Positions 18,701 through 28,271 of a stretch of DNA of 64,000 nucleotides are shown here, piece after piece. Every line of letters starts with the position of its first letter. The first letter of the stretch is position 1. The position numbers were made by a program, and so were the translations under genes. The stretch is from CAZNXJ01 sp964577115 (lineage in GTDB: Bacteria; Planctomycetota; Planctomycetia; Pirellulales; Pirellulaceae). The stretch is from assembly GCA_964577115.1 (NCBI GenBank), contig CAZNXJ010000010.1, forward strand, positions 62,001 to 126,000, in the 5' to 3' direction. Below the pieces are notes generated by a model that searched no databases, had not been told where the DNA came from, and worked only from the letters and a program-made list of their open reading frames with translations.

Positions 18701-19021
18701 CACCCCGTGCTTGGTCAGGTCCATAGCGAGGTTCAGGCCGGTTTGCCCACCGAGCGTCGGCAACAAAGCATCGGGCCGCTCGCGCTCAATTACCTTCTCG
18801 AGGATTTCCCAAGTCAGCGGCTCGATGTAGGTCCGGTCCGCCATGTTCGGGTCGGTCATGATCGTCGCGGGATTCGAGTTGACGAGCACTACCTCGTAAC
18901 CCTCTTCACGCAGCGCTTTGCAGGCCTGCGTTCCCGAATAGTCGAACTCGCACGCCTGACCAATGACGATCGGGCCGGAACCAATCAGCAGAATTTTGCG
19001 AATGTCGTCGCGTCGTGGCAC
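15731..19021 (-). CDS. carB: Carbamoyl-phosphate synthase large subunit
   Basis: A 1096-residue enzyme that makes carbamoyl phosphate from bicarbonate, ATP and glutamine-derived ammonia for pyrimidine and arginine synthesis. Both ATP-grasp halves are present: the first begins [22 protein letters not shown], the second begins [22 protein letters not shown], and each has its [16 protein letters not shown] or [16 protein letters not shown] segment. The C-terminal MGS-like allosteric domain ([16 protein letters not shown]) is complete. I chose GTG 19021, which gives the usual N-terminus; an ATG at 19117 would add 32 atypical residues. The small subunit gene carA is not adjacent. Confidence 0.95.
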   Translation of the reverse strand: [1096 protein letters not shown]

Positions 19022-19403
19022 GGAAGTCAGATCTTTCTGAGGCAGAGGACAGCTATCAATCCGGAATCCATCCGGTGGGCACGCCCGAAAATGGCTCGGC
19101 CGGGGGCCGATACTCACCCCGTGTGATCGGGCTCGCGGTAAAATCCCTCGAACTTAACACCCGGCCCCGCACGGCTTCAAGTGGGCGGTGCCGCGGACGG
19201 GCCTTCTCGAGAGCGGCCAAGCGAGTGTTCCGATGGCCTCCTGGGGATGGCCTCGCCGCGCTGCGCGGCAATTGCCTAGATTTTGAGCAGCATGGCGAGG
19301 CGTTCATTGACAGTTTGCCATGAGCCATCTAGCATGAAACTGTTAATGTAATTGTCTGCATTTACTTAACTTCTGCATAGACGGCAACTTACGCGAGGCA
19401 GCC
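19022..19403. other. Divergent intergenic region between carB and argH
   Basis: This 382-base region separates the divergent carB and argH. Its carB-proximal two thirds are GC-rich with no gene that I can support. The argH-proximal part, from about 19300, is AT-rich and holds a good sigma-70-type promoter (separate entry). The carB promoter could not be pinned down. Confidence 0.5.
19307..19335 (+). promoter_or_regulatory. Sigma-70-type promoter for argH
   Basis: TTGACA (19307-19312), a 17-base spacer, then TAGCAT (19330-19335) form a plausible -35/-10 pair about 70 bases before argH. An inverted repeat, ACAGTTT (19310-19316) and AAACTGT (19337-19343), brackets the spacer and -10, so a regulator could bind here. 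The match is read from sequence; activity is inferred. Confidence 0.5.
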
Positions 19404-20816
<1,413 letters not shown>

Positions 20817-20818
20817 AC

Positions 20819-23485
20819 ATGGTTTCGCTTGGCATGGTCCGTCGCCTCGTTGTTTGCGTCCCGCGCGGCTGGCTGGTAGTCGTAGCTGTAGCCTTGCTGG
20901 TCGCAGCGCCTCGGAACTCTACGGCCCAGGACGATCCGTTCGCCTCGCCCATGGATCCCTTCGGCACGCCGATGGATCCTTTTGGCACCCCGATGGGCGC
21001 AGCGGCTGCGCCGTCTGCGCGGGCGCCGGTTCCCGTGGCGCCCGCCGAGCGGGAAGAAGTGGAAACGGATCCGGTTGTCCTGGGGATTCGCGACACCAAT
21101 CCAACGACACCCGAGCAGCTGATGCGCGCGGCGCGCATCATGCTCGACTACGGCCGTCTCGATGTCGCTCGCGAATATCTCGAGCGTCTGGCGGCGGTCG
21201 ACATGGCTCCGGACGTCCTGAACGGGCTGTACAACCGATTTGGCGAAGCGTTCTTTGTGCGTCTGGCGCGTGAGCAGCGGCTGGCGCCCGAGTCACATGA
21301 ACTTGCGCGGCGCGTCCTCGCCGCGGCGGCCGATGCGGCTCGCGATCCGAACACGATCGTTCGGCTCGTCGAAGCGACGCAGGACCCGGTGACGCGCACG
21401 AGCGCGCTAGGAACTCTGCGCGGGCGGGGCACGACGGCCGTGCCGACTCTGCTCAAGATGCTCGCGAGCGCCGATCAATCCAAGCACCATCGCACGATCC
21501 AGAACGTACTGGTGTCGATGCCACTCGAGGCGACCGACGCACTGCTCGCCGCATTCGAGTCGTCCGACGACGCCTTCAGGAAACGACTCATTCCAGTGAT
21601 CGTCGCGCGCCGCGATCACCGAGCGACGGTCGAGTTGATTGGGATGGCGTACGACCCCGAGTCGAGCGACGAGCTGCGCGGAATGGCTGCCGCGGCACTC
21701 CGCCGCTTAAACGGCGAGGTACCGGGCCGCACCGAGGCGGTACGCGCATTGATGCGCGACTATGGCCAGCGGTGGACTGCGCTGACGGACGATGCGGAGA
21801 CGGCCGAGCGCCGCTGGACTTGGGATGCGGCCGATCAGACGGTGGCCGAACAGACAATGAGCGTCGCGCTTGCGCAGCGCGAGGCCGTTCAGCGCGTGGC
21901 CGAACTGCTCGTGCAGATCGAGCCCCAGAACGAGCGGAATTGGGTTTATAAGCTGGCCGCGGATCTTGAACTGGCTCAGTTTCGGGCGGGCCTAACAATG
22001 CCGCTGCCGGGCGGGGATGGAAGTGTTCGCGCGGCGGTATCGGTGGCCGAGCCGAGCCGGCTCAACGAGGTGCTCGCGTATGCCCTGGAGACGAATCGCG
22101 TCGCCGCGGCGATCGGAGCGGCTCAGGTGCTCGGTGAGATCGGCGGCGTCGCGCAGTTGTTGACGAGCGATGGCGGTTACTCGCCGCTCGCCCAGGCGCT
22201 GCATCATCCCCAGCCGCTGGTTCAGGCGGCGGCGGTGGATGCCATCATGCAGATCCAGCCGACGGAAGCATTTCCCGGCGCTGGCCGATTCCGCGAGCTT
22301 TTGGGCCAGTTCCTGCGTTCGTCCGCACCGCGCCGCGTGCTGATTGCAACGCCGCGGCAACCGGAAAGCCAGATCCTGGCGGGCCTCCTGGGGCAGCTCG
22401 GCTATGAGTCGGACTGGGCGGCCACCGGCAAGGATGCCCTGGGATGGGTGAAACGTCACCAGGACTACGAATTGGTTCTCGTCAGTGATGCGCTCGCCCA
22501 CCCGGCGGCCGACGAAATGATACAGATGCTGCGGCAGCTCCCGAACGGTGGGTCGCTTCCGGTGGCGGTCATGATTCGCGACTTGCCCGTCAACATGGTC
22601 GGTTCGCGGCTTTTGCCCGAACCGCCAGAGCCGTCCGAACCGGTGGTGAATCGGGCGCCGGATACGGATGCGGCCGAACGGAATAATGGAGCAGCGCCGG
22701 ATGCGGACGGCGATGCGGCTGCGGGGGGAGTTGTTGATGGAGTTCCACCGAGCAGCGATGCGGCGGCACCGCAAGCGCCGGATGGATCCACGGGTGCTTT
22801 TGTCGGAGCGTTCGGTACTCAGCTCGCACCCCCGTTCGAACCGCTTTCGACGCGCCAGCTGCATGAAATTGCACGTTATCGCGAGTGGAAATACGAGAAG
22901 TACCGCAACATGGCATACGAGGATCCGTATGTCGTCTCGGTGCCTCGTCCTCATTCGGTCGAGGGTCTCCAGGTAGCTCTACAGCGAGCCAGCCAGCTTC
23001 CCGGTCGCGCGACGGTGCCGCCGGAAGATCGGGTTCGCCGTAGCCATAACATTCTCGTGTGGATCGCCAGCACTTTGGACTCGCCGGCGGCGCGTCTTTA
23101 TGAATTACTGTGGCTCGAAGAAGACGTTGCTCGCCTCGTCTTCGACCCGACGCTCTCGGCGGCGGCCACGCGCGTACTAGGGCTGTATGCGACTCCGCGA
23201 TCGCAGCAGTTGCTCGTCGATGCAGCGAGCCAGCCGACGCTCGATGTTGAAACTCGGAAAGCGGCCGCGGCGGCATTCGCCGAGGCGGTTGGGCGGCGCG
23301 GGGTTCTGCTGACGACCGGCGCGATCCTGGAACAATATGACCGTTATAACGCGAGCGAATCGATGGATCGGGCGACTCAAGAAATACTCGGCAATTTGCT
23401 GGATACCATCGAATCACGCTCGCCGGCCGCGCCCACCGCCAATTTGCCGGAGGGCTCCCGCCCGACTCCCCCCGAACAACCCTGA
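20819..23485 (+). CDS. Exported HEAT-repeat protein with receiver-like domain
   Basis: An 888-residue protein of unknown function. It has a signal peptide (VVVAVALLVAAPRNSTAQ), then a short repeat (DPFASPM, DPFGTPM, DPFGTPM) and a Pro/Ala-rich linker. Residues about 95-490 are helical with HEAT-like units. At residues about 505-600 the segment RRVLIATPRQPESQILAGLL to YELVLVSDALAHP to GGSLPVAVMIRD has the alternating strand/helix pattern of a response-regulator receiver, but the acceptor position is degenerate. A low-complexity Ala/Asp/Pro linker and another helical domain follow. Start ATG 20819 lies 3 bases after the argH stop, with GGGAGAG upstream. Probably co-transcribed with the sigma-54 activator downstream. 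Confidence 0.7.
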   Translation: MVSLGMVRRLVVCVPRGWLVVVAVALLVAAPRNSTAQDDPFASPMDPFGTPMDPFGTPMGAAAAPSARAPVPVAPAEREEVETDPVVLGIRDTNPTTPEQLMRAARIMLDYGRLDVAREYLERLAAVDMAPDVLNGLYNRFGEAFFVRLAREQRLAPESHELARRVLAAAADAARDPNTIVRLVEATQDPVTRTSALGTLRGRGTTAVPTLLKMLASADQSKHHRTIQNVLVSMPLEATDALLAAFESSDDAFRKRLIPVIVARRDHRATVELIGMAYDPESSDELRGMAAAALRRLNGEVPGRTEAVRALMRDYGQRWTALTDDAETAERRWTWDAADQTVAEQTMSVALAQREAVQRVAELLVQIEPQNERNWVYKLAADLELAQFRAGLTMPLPGGDGSVRAAVSVAEPSRLNEVLAYALETNRVAAAIGAAQVLGEIGGVAQLLTSDGGYSPLAQALHHPQPLVQAAAVDAIMQIQPTEAFPGAGRFRELLGQFLRSSAPRRVLIATPRQPESQILAGLLGQLGYESDWAATGKDALGWVKRHQDYELVLVSDALAHPAADEMIQMLRQLPNGGSLPVAVMIRDLPVNMVGSRLLPEPPEPSEPVVNRAPDTDAAERNNGAAPDADGDAAAGGVVDGVPPSSDAAAPQAPDGSTGAFVGAFGTQLAPPFEPLSTRQLHEIARYREWKYEKYRNMAYEDPYVVSVPRPHSVEGLQVALQRASQLPGRATVPPEDRVRRSHNILVWIASTLDSPAARLYELLWLEEDVARLVFDPTLSAAATRVLGLYATPRSQQLLVDAASQPTLDVETRKAAAAAFAEAVGRRGVLLTTGAILEQYDRYNASESMDRATQEILGNLLDTIESRSPAAPTANLPEGSRPTPPEQP

Positions 23486-23560
23486 TCGACGGGTGTGATG
23501 GCTGATGGCGGTCGGCCAGCGCGCAATGCGTTCGTTCACGGACAGCGAAACGGACGACCA

Positions 23561-24610
23561 ATGTCCCGATTTGCACTTCACCAGGAATCTGGCCCTCCGA
23601 TTCCGGGCATCATTGGCTCGAGCGCCGCGATGCAGGAGGTCTACCGGCTGACGCGCAAGGTGGCGCGGAGCAATGCCTCGGTCCTGCTGCTCGGCGAGAC
23701 CGGTACGGGCAAGGAGCTGATTGCGAGCGCGATCCATCGGTTGAGCAACCGCAATAGCGGACCGTTCGTTAAGGTGAATTGCGGAGCGCTCAGTGAAAGC
23801 TTGCTGGAGAGCGAGCTGTTCGGCCATGTACGCGGGGCGTTTACCGGCGCCATCAGCAATCGCACGGGGCGCTTCGAGGCCGCGCATACGGGGACGATTT
23901 TTCTCGACGAGATCAACAGCACGACGCTGCACTTGCAGGTCAAGTTGCTACGCGTGTTGCAGGAGCGCGAGTTCGAGCGGGTTGGGGATACACAGACGAA
24001 TCGCGTGGATACGCGCGTGATCGCGGCGAGCAACCGGAATTTGATGGAGGAAGTCGAGGCCGAACGATTTCGCGAGGACTTGTACTGGCGGCTGAACGTC
24101 GTGCCGATCCATATCCCGCCGCTTCGCGATCGCCGCGAAGATATCCCGCAGCTCGCTGCCCACTTTTTGCACTATTACAACGAGGCCAACGACCGGTACG
24201 TCCTGCACATCGCGCGCGATGCTTTGGAGGCCATGCAGGACTACCACTGGCCAGGAAACGTGCGCGAACTGCAGAATTACATTGAGCGGGCGGTGGTGAT
24301 GGCGGACGGGGACGAGCTGCATGTGGAGCTGCTGCCCGACGCCGTACTCGGCCGCGAGCCGCCCCGGGCGGGCCGCCTCCAAGGGGCGACCTTGGATGAA
24401 CTGATCCAGCAAGTCGTCCAGCAAGGCATCGGCAGCGAAGGCCCTGGGGCGACGAACCTTTACTCGTTGATTGTGAACCGCGTCGAGAAAGAATTGATCT
24501 CGCAGGTGATGCAGGTCACGAACAACGTGCAAACCAAGGCCGCCTCGTTGATGGGCATCAACCGCAATACGCTCCATAAGAAATTGAAGGAATACGGGCT
24601 GGAACTCTAG
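23561..24610 (+). CDS. Sigma-54-dependent transcriptional activator without receiver domain
   Basis: A protein of about 349 residues made of an AAA+ domain and a Fis-type DNA-binding domain. Walker A is GETGTGKE, the sigma-54 contact loop GAFTGA is intact, Walker B is TIFLDEIN and the arginine-finger region ERFREDLYWRLNVVPI is present. The C-terminus TKAASLMGINRNTLHKKLKEYG is a Fis helix-turn-helix. No N-terminal receiver, GAF or PAS domain is present, so activity must be controlled in another way. Start ATG 23561 gives a 17-residue lead; GTG 23495 or ATG 23498 are alternatives. It follows the exported HEAT-repeat protein by 75 bases. Confidence 0.9.
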   Translation: MSRFALHQESGPPIPGIIGSSAAMQEVYRLTRKVARSNASVLLLGETGTGKELIASAIHRLSNRNSGPFVKVNCGALSESLLESELFGHVRGAFTGAISNRTGRFEAAHTGTIFLDEINSTTLHLQVKLLRVLQEREFERVGDTQTNRVDTRVIAASNRNLMEEVEAERFREDLYWRLNVVPIHIPPLRDRREDIPQLAAHFLHYYNEANDRYVLHIARDALEAMQDYHWPGNVRELQNYIERAVVMADGDELHVELLPDAVLGREPPRAGRLQGATLDELIQQVVQQGIGSEGPGATNLYSLIVNRVEKELISQVMQVTNNVQTKAASLMGINRNTLHKKLKEYGLEL

Positions 24611-24694
24611 GTTGCCACACCGGGAGCCAGAGGGGCAGCGAGCGGCGAAGGCCGACATCCATTCCGGCCCGCAACAGACGGGGCCGCGTGCCGC

Positions 24695-25621
24695 ATGCTC
24701 TCAGGAATCACCATAACTTGTTTTGCGGCCAGCTATCTGGTGGCCCTGCTACTGGAAGTCTCCCGGCTATTCCTGCGCGCGCCGGTGCGTATGGCGCTGC
24801 TCTTAGGCTTCACAGCTGCTGGAATTGTGGCCCATTCGCTGTTTCTCTACGCGCTGGCCGCTTCCGAGCTGCGCTCGCAGGCTGGGATTTTAGCGAGCTG
24901 GTATGACTGGTGTTTGCTGGCGGCGTGGGTGCTGGCGATGGCCTACCTGGGGCTCGCGATCCGCCGGCCGCGCAACACGGTAGGGATCTTCCTTTTGCCG
25001 CTCGTTTTGACCCTGATTGGCGTCGCGCAGCTGTGCGCGGACATGCCGCCGTTTCCCCGCGAGCGGGCGGTCAGCAGCTGGCGTCTGATTCACGGCGCGT
25101 CGCTGCTCGTCGGCACCGTGGCCGTCTCGCTGGGGTTCGCGACAGGTATCATGTATCTCGTGCAGTCGTATCGGCTCAAGCGGAAGTTGCCGCCGCGGCA
25201 GGGACTGCGGTTGCCGAGCCTCGAATGGCTACAGCGCTTCAATATCGAGGCCCTATGGATCTCGACGGGGCTAATAGCCATTGGTGTCATATCGGGAGTG
25301 GTCCTGAATTTGTCACGCCGCACAGAATCGCTCGTCTGGCACGACCCGGTGGTGGTGTCGTCGAGCCTCCTGTTCTTGTGGCTGCTGGCCGTCGTGACGT
25401 TCGAGTACTTCTACAAGCCAGCGCGCGAGGGGCGAAAGGTCGCGTATTTGACGATGGGCAGTTTCGTATTTCTCAGTTTGGCTCTGGTGTTCGTTCTTTT
25501 CGGGGGCCACGGCAACACGCATGTGCCGGCCGAGCAGGCGGGGAGCAGCGGCAAGCCGCAATACTCGCTCCAAGGGAGCCCCGCCGTGTCGCCTCGTCAG
25601 GCGGCGGAGGACGGCCGATGA
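24695..25621 (+). CDS. CcsA/HemX-family integral membrane protein
   Basis: A 308-residue membrane protein with about eight hydrophobic helices, from the cytochrome c assembly (CcsA/CcmC/HemX-YpjD) family. Conserved histidines lie in AGIVAHSLFLY, SWRLIHGASLL and LVWHDPVVV. Position supports HemX: it ends in a 4-base overlap (ATGA) with hemA, as in the hemX-hemA order of other bacteria, where HemX influences glutamyl-tRNA reductase level. The start ATG 24695 has only a weak ribosome binding site. A direct role in heme delivery for c-type cytochromes, which this genome uses heavily, is an alternative. Confidence 0.82.
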   Translation: MLSGITITCFAASYLVALLLEVSRLFLRAPVRMALLLGFTAAGIVAHSLFLYALAASELRSQAGILASWYDWCLLAAWVLAMAYLGLAIRRPRNTVGIFLLPLVLTLIGVAQLCADMPPFPRERAVSSWRLIHGASLLVGTVAVSLGFATGIMYLVQSYRLKRKLPPRQGLRLPSLEWLQRFNIEALWISTGLIAIGVISGVVLNLSRRTESLVWHDPVVVSSSLLFLWLLAVVTFEYFYKPAREGRKVAYLTMGSFVFLSLALVFVLFGGHGNTHVPAEQAGSSGKPQYSLQGSPAVSPRQAAEDGR

Positions 25622-26892
25622 AACTGCAAATGATCGGCTGTAGCCATCATACGGCGTCGGTGAGTATCCGCGAGCGGCTCGCGTTCACCCAGGAGCAGGT
25701 GCCGCTCGCGCTCGAGCGGTTTCGCCGGCGTTATCCGGAATCCGAGGTCGTGCTACTGTCGACGTGCAATCGCATGGAGCTCTACCTGGCCGCGGCCAGT
25801 GACGACGAGTGTCCCTCGCACCGGGAGGTCGTCGAGTTTGTCGCCGAGTTCCACGGCATCGATGCGGTCGATGTCTTCGAGGATCTGTACGAGCGCACTG
25901 GCGAGGATGCGATCCGGCATCTTTTTTCCGTCGCCGCCAGCCTCGACAGCATGGTGCTCGGTGAGGCCCAAATTCTCGCGCAAGTGAAACAGGCCTACGA
26001 GCTAGCGTGTGCCGGGAACCACGCCGGTTCGTTCTTGAACCTGGCCTTCCAGCGCGCCATCCGAGTGGCTCGGCGAGTCACCACGGAAACAGCGATCAGC
26101 CAGAAACGTGTCAGTGTGGCCAGCGTGGCCGTCGCGGACTTTGCCAGCCAGATCTTCGAGCAATTCGCCGACAAACGGGTGCTCGTCGCCGGAGCCGGGG
26201 AAACGGCCGAGGAGACGCTGCGCTATTTAATGGACGAGGGCGCTCGGCAGATTACCGTCGTCAATCGGACTCTGGCCCGCGCCCAGGATCTCGCCGCTCG
26301 GCTGAACATCGAAGCGGCGCCGTGGGAGGCCTTCGAAACGCTGTTGGCGGACGCGGATATGCTCATCACTGCCGTGGGTGCCTCCGAGCCGATTCTGACG
26401 GCCGAGAAGTTTCACCGGATTCACCGCGAGCGAGCTCAGCGGCCCCTCTGCCTGCTCGACCTCGCGGTGCCGCGCAACCTGGATCCGGCGATCGGCGCTT
26501 TCGACGGCGTGTACGTGTATTCGCTCGACGACCTCCAGTCCGCCTGCGAACGGAACCGGCAGGCGCGCCAGAAGGAACTGCCGAAAGCGGCGCGGATCGT
26601 CGAGGAGGAAACGCGGCGTTTCATGGCCGAGCTGCATCATCGCGCCACGGGGCCCACCATTCGGCGGCTCAAGGAGCGGGCCGACGAGGTGAAAGCGGAG
26701 GAGCTCGGACGGCTCTTGAACAAGCTGAGGCCGCTTGAGCCGCGCGTCGAGGACGAGATCGAGCGGGCGTTTGATCGACTGGTCAACAAGCTATTGCACC
26801 CGCCGCTCGAATCTCTACGTGATCACGCCGAACTCGGCGCCCATCACGGGCTGCTCGACGCGCTGAAGCAGCTCTTTAAGCTCAAGGACTGA
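25618..26892 (+). CDS. hemA: Glutamyl-tRNA reductase
   Basis: A 424-residue enzyme reducing glutamyl-tRNA(Glu) to glutamate-1-semialdehyde, the first step of C5 heme synthesis. The catalytic Cys is in LLSTCNRMELY, the GEAQILAQVKQAYE block and the NADPH-binding RVLVAGAGETAEETLRYL are intact, and the C-terminal dimerisation helix ends in LKQLFKLKD. The ATG at 25618 overlaps the stop of the hemX-like gene by 4 bases. Length is standard. The stop codon lies inside a 15-base tandem repeat that continues beyond the gene. Confidence 0.95.
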   Translation: MKLQMIGCSHHTASVSIRERLAFTQEQVPLALERFRRRYPESEVVLLSTCNRMELYLAAASDDECPSHREVVEFVAEFHGIDAVDVFEDLYERTGEDAIRHLFSVAASLDSMVLGEAQILAQVKQAYELACAGNHAGSFLNLAFQRAIRVARRVTTETAISQKRVSVASVAVADFASQIFEQFADKRVLVAGAGETAEETLRYLMDEGARQITVVNRTLARAQDLAARLNIEAAPWEAFETLLADADMLITAVGASEPILTAEKFHRIHRERAQRPLCLLDLAVPRNLDPAIGAFDGVYVYSLDDLQSACERNRQARQKELPKAARIVEEETRRFMAELHHRATGPTIRRLKERADEVKAEELGRLLNKLRPLEPRVEDEIERAFDRLVNKLLHPPLESLRDHAELGAHHGLLDALKQLFKLKD

Positions 26893-26936
26893 AAGCTCAA
26901 GGTCTGAAAGCTCACGGACTGAAAACACTAGGACGG
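26877..26936 (+). repeat. 15-base tandem repeat across the end of hemA
   Basis: Three close copies and one decayed copy of a 15-base unit like AAAGCTCAAGGACTG start at 26877, 26892, 26907 and 26922. The first copy encodes the last hemA codons and most of the stop; the others are untranslated. This looks like local duplication of the gene end. Confidence 0.75.
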
Positions 26937-26976
26937 ACACGAGGACCGACGTGACGGACGTTGCGACGAGGAAGCT

Positions 26977-27363
26977 TTAGTCCCAGTCGTCGTCTTCGTC
27001 CTCGTCGTCATCCTCCCAGTCCATATCCTCATCGTCGTCCTCGTCCCAGTCATCCTCCTCCTCGTCCTCTACTTCTTCCCACTCCTCGTCATCTTCTTCG
27101 TCGAATTCCTCGTCGGAGTCCTCCGCCTCATCTTCGGCGAACTCCTCTTCGTATTCGTCTTCGTCTTCGAAGTCCTCATCGAGCTCTTCGTCCTCGTCGC
27201 CGAACTCGTAGTCGTCATCTTCCTCGTCGTCGAGTTCCTCTTCGTCCTCGAACTCGTAATCGTCTTCGTCCTTCGCCTGAAGGGCAATCGCCCGTTTCGA
27301 CAGCCGTTCGGCGTCCTCCAACCCTTCTTCATGAGCAAGCACGGCATTCGATGTTACGATCAC
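26977..27363 (-). CDS. Hyperacidic low-complexity protein coupled to scpB
   Basis: A 128-residue protein. After about 32 ordinary residues (TSNAVLAHEEGLEDAERLSKR) the rest is almost only Asp and Glu with scattered Tyr, Phe and Trp. I chose GTG 27363 because AAGGAG lies 6 bases upstream and the start sits 1 base after the scpB stop, so the two should be translated together. A longer frame to 27528 overlaps scpB and is less likely. Such acidic tails are probably disordered and may mimic DNA, bind basic proteins or chelate cations; none of this can be shown here. No homologue is recognised. Confidence 0.6.
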   Translation of the reverse strand: MIVTSNAVLAHEEGLEDAERLSKRAIALQAKDEDDYEFEDEEELDDEEDDDYEFGDEDEELDEDFEDEDEYEEEFAEDEAEDSDEEFDEEDDEEWEEVEDEEEDDWDEDDDEDMDWEDDDEDEDDDWD

Positions 27364-27364
27364 C

Positions 27365-28174
27365 TCAGACTCCTTCTTCTTTGTCTTGTGGCTGATGAGG
27401 CTGGTGAGGATCAGGCGAAGTGGACGGTTTGGATCCGGCACCGGCAGCTTCTGGGGTATTTTCTTCGTTTCTGCAAACGTCCCGCATTGTTTCCACGCGG
27501 GGCAGCTTGTCAATGTTGGGAAGCCCAAACAATTGAAGAAATTTTTTCGTCGTCGAATAGAGGTAGGGCCGCCCCAATTCCTCGCTTCGCCCGCTGATGC
27601 GAACTAGGTCGCGATCCATCAATTGCCGGATGATTTCGCCACAGTTCACGCCACGAATGGCTTCAATATCGGCGCGCAGCACGGGTTGTCGATAGGCAAT
27701 CACAGCGAGCGTTTCGAGGGCGGGCGCGGACAGGCGCTGTTCGCCCGGGACGTGGTCGAGGCGGCGGAGCCAGGCGGCAAACTTGCGGCGGCAGAGCAGC
27801 TGGAGCCCGCCGGCCACCTCTTCGACGCGGAACGCTCGGCCTGCTTCGTCGTAGAGCCGATTCAGGCGTCGAACGAGCGTCCGGGCCTCGGTGCCGTCCG
27901 CCAGATTGGCCAGCTCGGCGAGCTTCCGCGTGGAGAGTGGTTCTCGCGCGAGAAACAGCACGGCTTCGAGGCGCTGGAGCTTTGCGTCACGCCACAGCGT
28001 CGGATCCACCGGCTCGGGCGGGACCTCGGAAACCTCCGGGGATTCGGCCGGCAGACCACCGAGCTGCACGGATCGCGCGCGGACGCTCGGCCAGCGGTAC
28101 CGCAGCGCGACGCTACGCAGCTGCCTGGCGGGAACGGACTGTTGCGCTCGCACCTGCTTTCGCCCCCAAACCAC
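27365..28174 (-). CDS. scpB: Segregation and condensation protein B
   Basis: A 269-residue protein with the two winged-helix domains of ScpB, a subunit of the SMC-Scp complex that compacts and separates chromosomes. The first begins AKLQRLEAVLFLAREPLSTRKL; the block SAPALETLAVIAYRQPVLRADIEAIRGVN is the family hallmark; the second winged helix ends with GRPYLYSTTKKFLQLFGL. The N-terminus, about 60 residues before the first domain, is an unusual basic/Pro-rich extension if GTG 28174 is right. scpA is not adjacent. It is followed directly by the hyperacidic gene. Confidence 0.9.
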   Translation of the reverse strand: MVWGRKQVRAQQSVPARQLRSVALRYRWPSVRARSVQLGGLPAESPEVSEVPPEPVDPTLWRDAKLQRLEAVLFLAREPLSTRKLAELANLADGTEARTLVRRLNRLYDEAGRAFRVEEVAGGLQLLCRRKFAAWLRRLDHVPGEQRLSAPALETLAVIAYRQPVLRADIEAIRGVNCGEIIRQLMDRDLVRISGRSEELGRPYLYSTTKKFLQLFGLPNIDKLPRVETMRDVCRNEENTPEAAGAGSKPSTSPDPHQPHQPQDKEEGV

Positions 28175-28271
28175 GGAAACGTCTCAGGTTATGCTGCTTG
28201 TTGAAGGCTCGCAAGACGGGGCGAGCTTGTCTGACAGCGACCTGGCAGCCCCCCGCCCGACGCGGATTGTT

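Noticed and set aside
27000..27260. Repetitive tract that could look like a CRISPR or satellite
   Set aside because: The repetition is due to Asp/Glu codons of the hyperacidic protein; there is no regular repeat-spacer structure.
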